A stretch of 64,000 nt of DNA from Sarcocystis neurona (taxonomy: Eukaryota > Apicomplexa > Conoidasida > Eucoccidiorida > Sarcocystidae): positions 444,457 through 508,456 of the forward strand of contig KL647291.1 of NCBI GenBank assembly GCA_000727475.1, written 5' to 3'. The position numbers and the translations under genes are program-made. The first letter of the stretch is position 1; every line of letters begins with the position of its first letter. The notes beneath the pieces are model-generated. The model was given only the letters and a program-made list of their open reading frames with translations. It was not told the DNA's origin and did not search any database. Below, piece by piece: positions 56,501-64,000 of this stretch.

Positions 56501-59500
56501 CTGCTGCTGCTAAAAAAGAACTGCCGCTGCCTGCCTGCTTTGGTGTGCTGCGGGTAGTAATAGAAGTGGTGCTGCGTCATAGGGACGGCTGCCGAACGGT
56601 GTTGCTGCTGATCGTTGTCCTGCGTCTCGTTTCAGCTGAAGCAGTCGGTGGGTGCAGATATGAGCCTCGCAGCGTTTTCCTTGGCGAAGGCGACTTGGGC
56701 AGCGGGCGATTTCAAGCAGCAGCTGCTGGAGCGTGTCAGACGACCAGCAACATTTCTTAACGTCGCAGCGGATAACGTAGCGGGCGTTACTCTGCCGATA
56801 TTCCATATTTCTACGGATCCTTCTGTAGACGGTGCGACGCGCTACTGTTCTGCTCCGCTGCCGTTCTGCTGCTGCTTGCTCTGCACGTTCACAGCGCTTT
56901 CCGTCTCCACAGCCCTTGCCTCGGGCGAGACAACAACACTGCGTAGACGCGTAAATACACACAGGGAGAGACAGAGGGAGACAGAGAGAACTTCGAGGGA
57001 CGTCTTGTGTACTTTCTTACGCGGAGGTGTATATCTGGAATTTACCTGAACACAGAAATCGTGTTTCGACCAGACAGACGGAGAGAAAACAACAAGAGAG
57101 AGCGAAGAGAAAGCGTAGAGGAACGTCTTGCTTGCATTGATGCGTAGGGATGTATATGGAGTTCAGACGTACGTAGAACTTATCTTTTGTAGGACATACA
57201 AGGCTTTCCCGCCATTGATGCATACCTGTGTTTCTTCGGAGATCTACCTGGTGTTCATGGTCATCTATCGGCCAGCGGTAAAATGCGCTAGTGTGTGTGT
57301 ATATATACGTATGTACATGCACATAGACACATATAATTATCAAGTGTTTCACAGAAGGACGGGGGTTTCCTGCATGCGCCAACGTATCACAGTGTCAACA
57401 CATACATAAATTCGGCTGCACCAATATATATGTATACGTATATATACAAGGATGCTGCATATGTGTACGTGTGTGTATATATACGTATGTGTGGATGTAC
57501 CGAGGAATACCCTGTGTGTGTGTGTGTGTGAGTATGAAGACGTGGATACGTGTGAACAGTGCGACCTGCAGAGGTGGGCGTCGTAGCTGTTCTGCCGTGT
57601 GTGTACGTCGCTTTTGTTTTGACAAAGTGAGGCTGGGGGAGTACATACGTACACACAGGGTGACTTCACTCAAACTCGCCTTTAACGATAGGCAGCAACG
57701 TGACGGCGATTCTTGGCCAGACACGTGGGTGGAGAGGCACGTTTGCTCGAGGCGACGACCTTCTTTTTTTCTCTACGTAGTGGGGGGGAGGGGAAGAGAC
57801 GCATGCGAAACTGTCAACACGGTCAGTTTCGAACGACGTCTCTGTCTCAGTTCGTTGTCTGCAGAGATGTGTCTCATCTCGGTACACACAATGTCTCCAA
57901 ATACGTACCGACCTCAAAAGATTGACTACTGAAGAAGAACGGTCTTTTCTGTATCGACGCAGGCAATAACTCGCTTGACTGCCGCCATAGACACGCACTA
58001 AGTATAGACGCATATGTGGCTGCGTACACACACACACACACACATAGGTATATATACATATAGAGGTATGTGTACATGTGAACTTGCATAGGTAGATTGT
58101 ATGTATGTGCACCTGTATATACACGCATGCACGGTTATTCACACACGTAGTATATGTATATGTGTATATGTGTGTGAACCTGGACGAGTAGGTTGTATGT
58201 ATATGCGCGCGTAGGTAGCTGCATATACACATACACACGTTTATGTGTGCGAACCTGGACAGGTAGGTCGTTTGTATATGCACGTGTATGTCGCTATATA
58301 TATATATATACACGTATATGTCTGTGAACCTGGACAGGTAGATTGAATGTATATGCACATGTATATGCCCGCCTGCACGGTCATTCACACACATATATGT
58401 AGGTGTCTATACATATATGTGTATGCTTGTGGACCTGGATCCAGTACACAGATATATGCATATATGTATATGTATGTGGACGTGGATAGGTAGATTGAAT
58501 GTATGTGCAACTGTACGTCCTTTTCGACACAGGCCGACAGAATGTGATTCAGGTGCGTTCGATCGCGCAGGTTGGTGGAACGTTGTCAAATTTTAGACAA
58601 ATTCGGGTACGCGTGGGCCTTCTCGACCGCATTCGACGTGTGTTTTTCCGCCGGGTTATATCTGTTATGTGTATGTGTGGACTCCACATTTGGAGATTCA
58701 GAGACAGAGACACACTTGTGTGTGTATGTCTGTCTGTGCATGACTATACACAGGCACATATGTGTGTGTGTGTGCGTATTTGTATGTGTATCCGTCTGGG
58801 TATTCATGGGAATATGTATAGTTCAAATATACCTGTGCATACATTTATATGGATATGTGTTTGTGTCTGGAGAAGTGCACCTGTTTTCTTCGTGAATGCG
58901 GGGGGAACAACTACCTGTACAGATGTAGAGCGTATATGTATATATGTCTCTCGACGTGTATGTATTTATTGGTATGTAGAAGGAAACTGCAGAGTTCAGA
59001 GGAGTGTGTGAATACGTCTGGGTGCACCGGGACTGGTCAGCTGCGTAGAGACACGTGTGTGGAAGCTTCTGCCGTCTCCGTGTCTCTCTGCGTGTTGTTC
59101 CGCTTTGCGGGAATCGCGAGCGTGTGGTGGGCGTTTCCACACACCGGCTGCCCTCTGCCTTTTTACTCTATCCGTATACTTCTCTGTCTGTCTGTCCCTC
59201 TCTTCCTCTCTAAAACAAATACATCCATGTACATATGTGTGTGTGTGTGTGTGCCTGGGAGTTTCCAGACGCGAGTTCACTATTTTGTATCTGTGTGAAT
59301 GGACAGGTATACATCCGCAGAACGCACAAGTTGGTGTCCCTCTCGCTCTCGGTCTCTCTTCGCATATATACGTGCACTTGTACACCAATATATTCGCTTC
59401 TCTCCGCGAACGCGTTTCTTCTTGAGAGAGGAGGCATCCACACAAATTTCTCTGCGTATACACGTGTGTGTCCGTGGGAAGTGCCCTGGGAACTTTTCCA

Positions 59501-62500
59501 GGGAAGGGCGCGTGTATCCACGGCCGAAGATGTTTCTGCAGCTCCACGTGGAAACCCTGTCCCGCGTCGCGTCTACGTGACGCATGTAGCGCGGACACAG
59601 TGCACACTGGCCATCTCAGGTGGGGGTACCTGTGACCCCTTGCAAGTCCTTGTGGCCCCTTGCAAGTCTCTCGCAACTGGTGCGAAGTAAAAGAGCCAGA
59701 TTTCTTGCTGAGGAAGAAGCCTACGCCAAGCAAGTGACCTGTCCGAGAAATTCACTGCTCAGGTGGACACGTACGCAGAAAACAGTAAATTTAGATGTGA
59801 ACACGTCTGTCCACCCGGTACTTCTCCACAAGTACGTATCTCGATGTACCTGCTAATGCATTCATATATAAATATATCTAGAGAGAGGGGAAGACATTTC
59901 TTATTTACACATTTCTGTGTACGTGTGAGGAGGTTGTATAGGCTCCGATACACTCGGCCATGTGTGTGTACGTATGCGTGCGACTGCGCCGTGTTTTCAA
60001 ATTTTCTTCTCTTTTCTGCTGTTAGTTCTGAAGAACGTGGGCGTCGCAGCGGGTGGACAGGTGATTCTAGCGGCACGAGATCAATTTCTCAAAGTATTCA
60101 GCCAACTCGTCAAGCTGGCGTCTCTGCAGGTAAACAAACTTGGCCTTTCGAAGAAGGACTCTGTGCACTTTCTCGGTGGTCGTCTGTCGCGTATGGCAAA
60201 TGGGGGTGCTCCGACTTCTTCTCTCAAAACTACACGCATATATATATATATGTTTGTGCTTAGCTGTTTGTGTCTGGCGGGGGGGGAGTGTGAGTGTGTC
60301 TGTATATTTGTACATATGCGTATGTGGCATTGCACATATATGTACGTCTGTAGATCTCCCCGTCTATGTGTCTGTGTACACTTCTCCTTTATGTATGGAT
60401 AGGACACACACGCGTGTATATGTGTATGTGTGCGCCCAACTATTTCTGTGTGTGTATGTGTGTGTAAAAAGGGGGGAGGGACAGCGTGTGTATATATATA
60501 TTTATATGTGGCATTGTACATGTGTTGACCCCTACGTACGTGTGTGTACAATCTTCTTTTAATGTGTGTGCGTACGCGATCGTATACATGCATCCTACGA
60601 CGCGGCTTGCGCAGGAGCAGCAGTCGGCTTGGCGCGCACCCACGCGTCGCCGGCCACCTTTCCTTGGTCTGTAGCGCATCTGTATATGTATGTGTACTGT
60701 GCACTTATATATATATACGTGAGGAGACGGAGAGACAGAGAGGCAGAGCGAGATACAGAGAGAGAGCCAATTCATATATATATATTAATGTAGAGGGAAA
60801 TGAAACGTAGAGGTAGGAAGTGAACAACTACAAGGAAAGTGGGGTTTGTGTGGGTGCGGATTTTTGCGGAGCAGGGGGTCTCGCTGCGCTCCTCACGGCG
60901 CGGAGAGAAATGTGTGCACGCCTGCCTCTTCGTTCCGCTTGCAGCTACCGAGCCTCCACGGATACAAATCTGCAGTATGCGCACATATGTGTGTGGTTGG
61001 GTGGAGCCACTTACGAAGACGGTCGACCACTCAACGCAGACTTAACATTTATGTGTATATAGTGTAGTCTGTGTGCGTGTGTGTGTGAGGAGTATCTACG
61101 CATGGATGGACGCAGTCACACATGTGCGTGAAACGTCCTGACAAATAAATATGTCTGTATAGCCACGTGTGTGTTTGGACGGGGGTATGCGCGTGCACAT
61201 ACGTGCGTACCAAGAGTATAAATACGACTGTTACACAGAGAGACCTAGGTTCGTATATAGGTACACACATGTATACACGTGTATGTGTGTGTGTGTGTAT
61301 GTGCGTATATGGGTGTGTATGTATGTGTATATATGCATCTACACGTATGTTCGTGTATATACATGTATGTATTTGCGTGTATATGTATGTATGTACACGT
61401 ATGTGTGTACGTATATGTATGTACGTGTGTATGTATATGTATGTATGTATACATGTGTATGTATGTATACATGTGTATGTATGTATATGTATGCATGTAT
61501 ATGCATGTATATGTATGTATGTATATGTGTGTATGTATACGTGTGTATATATATATATGTATGTACAGATATATGCATGTATATGTGTGTATGTATGTAT
61601 GTGTATATGTGTATATGTATGTATGTGTGTTCATGTGCATGTATGCATGTGTCTATATGTGTATGGTATCCTTACGTATGCGTACGTATATATATGTATA
61701 TATGTGTACGTATTCGTATACGATTGAAGAATAGGTGTGCATGCGTGCTTGTGTTTCCTGCTTCCGTGCGTACATTTTGCAGACGGCTTTTTTTACGCTG
61801 GACGAAGAAATCCGCATGACAAATCGCCGCGTCAACGCGCTGAACAATGTAAGAGCGAGAGTTCGTTGCATGCGTTGCTTACAGCGGATGGAGTTGTTCT
61901 GCATTCAAAAGGTTGACGTGCGGGTCTTCCCCCTACGGGGAGTCTCTGTGTGGATGTGCGCGCCAGCGACCAACAGATGCGGCGCAGAAATTCCGTCCGG
62001 CTGGAGCTGTTTTCTCCTCAGGAAAACACGCACACGTGTGTTCTTCTTCTGCATACATGCGTATATACATATGTGCAGCAGGTGTCTGTGCGAGGCCGCC
62101 GTGCACATACATCTATATACGTATATATATATATAATATATACATCTAGTCGACTCTGCGCATGCGTGAACCTCTGCCTCAATCTGTTTTGTTCACCGGA
62201 TGAGCGAAGGAGAGCCCTGTCTGCGTCGTCCTCGTGCCTTCTGAAAATATTTGTAAAGACGCGTGCAAACACGACGCGTTTGTGGATATATATATATATG
62301 TATGTGTGTGTAGTAGGCATACATATACGAGCAGATATGTGTGTGTGTGTAGAGCGAGAGCTGCTGCTCCGTCGTCAGGAGTCCTCCCCATACAGCTACG
62401 TGCAACAAGTGCCAATCCACGAGCGCGGCTACACATGCAGAGACTTCGAAGAAGAAGTCTCCTGCGGAGGACGTTTTGATAAATCTGCAATACGCACATG

Positions 62501-63371
62501 CGGCTGGCGAGGCATGCGAGTCGGGACGTTTTGGAGCCGCGCAGTATAGGATTGGTCGCTGCAGATGCAGCAGCAAATCTGCATTTGTGTAGACAGCAGC
62601 AGACCTGCGTTTGTGTGTAGACAGCGGCAGACTTGCGTCTGTGTAGACAGCAGCAACACGCGTAAGGAGAACACGCACATATCCCACCACATTCTACATA
62701 CAGACACACAGCGATTTGTTGAAGTGGACACGGCTATGTGTTGAAGTAGACACGTCGTGAATTCAGTAAGCGAGATGCTTGCCGCCGCCCGCGGAAAGTG
62801 CGTCTGTGTCCCAGGGCTGACACCTCGGCACCGGCAAAGGAGGAAAAGGCTGCTCTGGCGCTGCAGCAGCTCTCCGTGCATTTGCTGCTACTGCGTTTTC
62901 GGAGGGCAGTTGTTCCTCTTTGTCCAGCCGCAACGGCCAAACAGGCAGTCGCGCGCACCTTGCCTCTTTTCCTGTTCTTCGCCAGCTGCTCTGTTGCCAC
63001 TTCTCTCTGCAGCCGCTGCTGCCGTGTGCATGCAGGTGCTCTGCTGTCGGTAAGGGGCGCGTGCGGGAGCTACTGCTGCCTTCCTCGCCTGCCGCGCCTG
63101 CTGCTGTCGCGCGTGCTGCTGCTGCTGCTCATGTCGTCTGCTGTCGTCTGCCGCCTCCTCACACGCGTCACCTAGTGCTCTGTGTGCCGGCGTTCAACTC
63201 GTGCCTTTCCGCAGAAGTCTACTTTCTTCAGTCTCCTGCTGGAGTCCCTAAACCCACGGTATTCTTCCTTGTTCTTTGCTGCTTCTTGTAGGTGGTGCTG
63301 CCCCGCATCGACGGGGGCATCACCTATATCGTCAGAGAGTTAGATGAAATGGAGAGAGAAGAGTTCTTTCG
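50553..63371 (+). CDS. VMA8: V-type ATPase V1 subunit D, split gene, 3' end outside window
   Basis: Subunit D forms the central rotor stalk of the V1 sector and couples ATP hydrolysis to proton pumping by V0 in acidic compartments. Six exons are recognised: 50553-50587, 53643-53760, 56636-56831, 60026-60129, 61783-61848 and 63292-63371. Together they give 199 codons plus two bases. The peptide starts MSQDIRPAPTRM and carries the family hallmarks LLKKKSDALTARFR, an AAFSLAKATWAAGD stretch, DNVAGVTLPIF, LVKLASLQ, TLDEEIRMTNRRVNALNN, VVLPRI and ELDEMEREEFFR. All these appear in order and with nearly the same spacing as in human ATP6V1D (247 residues). Phases are consistent across all five complete introns. 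About 45 C-terminal residues are missing and must lie to the right. Introns of 1.4-3.2 kb make up more than 95% of the span. Exons carry no homopolymer insert, unlike neighbouring genes. Confidence 0.9.
50588..53642 (+). other. V-ATPase subunit D intron 1 (3,055 nt)
   Basis: Bounded by GTAAAT and GCTGCAG. It contains CTG-rich sense-strand tracts at 50880-51170 and 52835-53620 and the higher-order repeat at 51485-51960. The + strand open frames at 50819-51505 and 53154-53612 arise from CTG triplets and are not treated as genes. Confidence 0.75.
51485..51960. repeat. Higher-order minisatellite, two A-B-A-C-D blocks
   Basis: Short modules separated by TA runs recur in fixed order. A resembles GCAGGCACTATAGACACATA with AGTAGAC after it, B is CTCGCAAGCAYTRTACAC, C is GCRGACACTATCG, and D is GCAGGCATTATAGACATA. 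Block 1: A 51486, B 51550, A 51591, C 51654, D 51693. Block 2: A (diverged) 51729, B 51789, A 51852, C 51911, D 51924. Corresponding modules are about 230-260 bases apart. Confidence 0.8.
53643..53760 (+). CDS. VMA8: V-ATPase subunit D exon 2
   Basis: 118 nt. The first G completes the split Met; then NLGIMKQKRRGAYQGYQ and LLKKKSDALTARFRGMLKQ follow, matching human IMKARLKGAQTGRNLLKKKSDALTLRFR with identical spacing. Donor GTATGT. Confidence 0.92.
53761..56635 (+). other. V-ATPase subunit D intron 2 (2,875 nt)
   Basis: Bounded by GTATGT and TTTCAG. CTG tracts on the sense strand occur at 54100-54200, 54390-54480 and 56150-56515. TA/TG microsatellites fill 54770-55300. The 227-codon Leu-rich + frame at 55830-56513 is read out of CTG triplets and is rejected as a gene. 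Confidence 0.8.
56636..56831 (+). CDS. VMA8: V-ATPase subunit D exon 3
   Basis: 196 nt. It encodes LKQSVGADMSLAAFSLAKAT and WAAGDFKQQLLERV, then DNVAGVTLPIF. I place the donor at GTGCGA (56832), ending in phase 1, because this joins exon 4 with near-normal family length; the alternative donor GTAGAC at 56825 needs a later acceptor and shortens the loop. Confidence 0.88.
58077..58510. repeat. Minisatellite, period about 75-95 bp, five to six copies
   Basis: Copies share GTGAACCTGGACAGGTAGAT followed by TGTATGTATATGCAC and a TA/AC-rich spacer. They start at about 58079, 58174, 58250, 58324, 58430 (partial) and 58478 (diverged). It lies within V-ATPase subunit D intron 3. Confidence 0.75.
59631..59669. 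repeat. Short direct duplication CCCCTTGCAAGTC
   Basis: The 13-mer CCCCTTGCAAGTC occurs twice within about 35 bases, separated by CTTGTGG. It lies inside V-ATPase subunit D intron 3. Confidence 0.6.
60026..60129 (+). CDS. VMA8: V-ATPase subunit D exon 4
   Basis: 104 nt. TT completes a Val codon, then LKNVGVAAGGQVILAARDQF and LKVFSQLVKLASLQ follow, aligning with human GLARGGEQLAKL..YAKAVELLVELASLQ. Donor GTAAAC, phase 0. Confidence 0.9.
60130..61782 (+). other. V-ATPase subunit D intron 4 (1,653 nt)
   Basis: Bounded by GTAAAC and TTTTGCAG. It contains TG/TA microsatellites, chiefly the long TATG-type array at 61260-61720. Confidence 0.75.
61260..61720. repeat. TATG/TG/TACA microsatellite array
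   Basis: About 460 bases are almost entirely alternating purine-pyrimidine: GTATG, TATA, CATG and TACA. Both strands stay open (for example + 61169-61819) and encode repetitive Met-Tyr-Val-Cys text, which is an artefact of the repeat. It ends about 60 bases before exon 5. Confidence 0.85.
61783..61848 (+). CDS. VMA8: V-ATPase subunit D exon 5
   Basis: 66 nt, 22 codons: TAFFTLDEEIRMTNRRVNAL then NN. It is nearly identical to the human TSFVTLDEAIKITNRRVNA segment. Acceptor TTTTGCAG, donor GTAAGA, phase 0 at both ends. Confidence 0.93.
61849..63291 (+). other. V-ATPase subunit D intron 5 (1,443 nt)
   Basis: Bounded by GTAAGA and CTTGTAG. It holds the 26-28 bp repeat at 62568-62660, a TG/TA patch at 62285-62350, and a CTG tract at 63105-63130. 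The + frame at 62798-63175 and the - frame at 62734-63000 look partly protein-like but lie between two contiguous segments of subunit D. Confidence 0.75.
62568..62662. repeat. Minisatellite, period 26-28 bp, about four copies
   Basis: Units starting at 62568, 62594, 62622 and 62648 follow the pattern CAGCAGCAGACCTGCGTTTG followed by TGTAGA. The last copy is partial. It is one of the few CAG-oriented repeats within this gene's introns. Confidence 0.75.
63292..63371 (+). CDS. VMA8: V-ATPase subunit D exon 6
   Basis: 80 nt: VVLPRIDGGITYIVRELDEM then EREEFFR, matching human VIIPRIERTLAYIITELDER..EEFYR. Donor GTAAGA after CG of the Arg codon (phase 2). Without splicing a TAA would follow at once. 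Confidence 0.92.
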
Positions 63372-64000
63372 GTAAGATTAACTTTCTTCGTATTTGTCTG
63401 ATCTTTTTTGAACGAGGTTTCTCACCCAGTACAGACCTCCGCGTGTCTGCGCACGCACACCTAGATAATGTCTAACTGCGTCCGAGTCGCACATATGTAT
63501 ATATGTGGGTGTGTATGTACGTATATACACATGCGCACACATACATACATGTGTGCAAGTACACATGTGTACACAAATACATACACATACATACACGTGT
63601 ATACACACGTGTACACACAAACATACATATATATACATATATAAATGTATGTGCATAAACACTGCACACACAGGTGTACGTATTCGTGTACGTATATATA
63701 TATATGTATATACGTGTTTGGTTTGCACGTACGTACACGTATGTTCACGTATCCGCACGAACATATATTTATAAATATATGTGTATAAATATACATATAT
63801 ACACATATACACGTATATATGTATATATGTGCACACATGTGTGATACTGCATGCGGAGTGGTAGAAGTCTGTAGGGCTACTGTGTCCTCTTCAAGTGCGT
63901 CCGTCTTCTTCTTCGTTTCTCCTCGTTTCGTTTTTTTGTTTTCTTCGACTGCGTCTTCACGCGGCCTCCTCCGTCCCGTCCTTCCGTAGATGAACATCAC
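63372..64000 (+). other. V-ATPase subunit D intron 6, partial
   Basis: TG/TA microsatellites fill 63495-63840, then a strong pyrimidine tract (63900-63987) ends in GTAG at 63986-63989. Joining exon 6 to that AG would put a TGA directly after the Arg, so the true acceptor may lie further right, or the model needs a different donor. Confidence 0.6.

Larger units (their letters stand above)
56832..60025 (+). other. V-ATPase subunit D intron 3 (3,194 nt)
   Basis: Mostly TG/TA-rich with the minisatellite at 58077-58510. CTG tracts are sparse compared with introns 1 and 2. It ends with a T-rich tract and TTAG. Confidence 0.7.

Noticed and set aside
55830..56513. 227-codon Leu-rich + frame resembling a multispanning membrane protein
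   Set aside because: It lies wholly inside V-ATPase subunit D intron 2, and its Leu/Ala/Cys text is the reading of CTG triplets in different phases. The minus strand is open over the same bases.
61169..61819. 216-codon + frame and similar minus frames of Met-Tyr-Val-Cys-Ile repeats
   Set aside because: Pure translation of a TATG/TG microsatellite; it overlaps the real exon 5 in a different frame.
62798..63175. 125-codon + frame with partly protein-like composition
   Set aside because: It falls between exons 5 and 6, which encode contiguous subunit D sequence, so it is intronic. It could only matter as an alternative exon, for which there is no support.
1..64000. CRISPR arrays, retroelements, transposases, viral genes and TTTAGGG-type telomeric repeats
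   Set aside because: I looked for regularly spaced exact repeats, reverse-transcriptase or integrase motifs and telomere-like arrays and saw none; tandem repeats here are degenerate and have no unique spacers.

Overview
The window looks like nuclear DNA of a coccidian apicomplexan, most likely Eimeria or a close relative such as Cyclospora. Three things point there: long proteins full of Ala, Gln and Ser runs encoded by CAG-phase triplets, split genes with multi-kilobase introns, and intergenic or intronic DNA dominated by TA, TG and TATG microsatellites. The genus assignment is inference, because no rRNA or organelle marker is present. All genes I can support lie on the + strand.

Layout. 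1-1760: a CAG-rich block with several short coding-like frames, probably the 3' part of an unidentified multi-exon gene. 1761-8903: mostly non-coding, with a degenerate ~105-123 bp tandem repeat at 6545-6890. 8904-15533: one uninterrupted frame for a ~2,207-residue homopolymer-rich protein that ends in three tandem TGA codons. 15534-24271: no gene recognised. 24272-27478: a Derlin (Der1-like) protein whose membrane core is the last quarter of a 1,068-residue chain; the leader suggests the apicoplast ERAD-like importer (SELMA). 27479-36256: no gene recognised. 36257 to about 44.7 kb: TFIIF beta subunit (RAP30), recognised in three pieces separated by introns of 4.4 and 3.0 kb; the second intron holds a 393-base assembly gap. 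44.8-50.5 kb: microsatellites, an 18-bp CTG minisatellite and an unresolved CAG-rich open region. 50553 to beyond the right edge: V-ATPase subunit D, six tiny exons (599 nt in total) over 12.8 kb, with the 3' end outside the window.

The three recognised genes are ordinary housekeeping functions (transcription initiation, V-ATPase rotor stalk, plastid or ER protein translocation) and show no shared pathway. The most unusual content is architectural. Introns of the V-ATPase gene carry CTG triplet arrays on the sense strand, whereas coding repeats are CAG on the sense strand. Introns also carry several independent minisatellites, including a higher-order repeat with an A-B-A-C-D module order. 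I found no CRISPR array, transposon, tRNA, rRNA or viral remnant.
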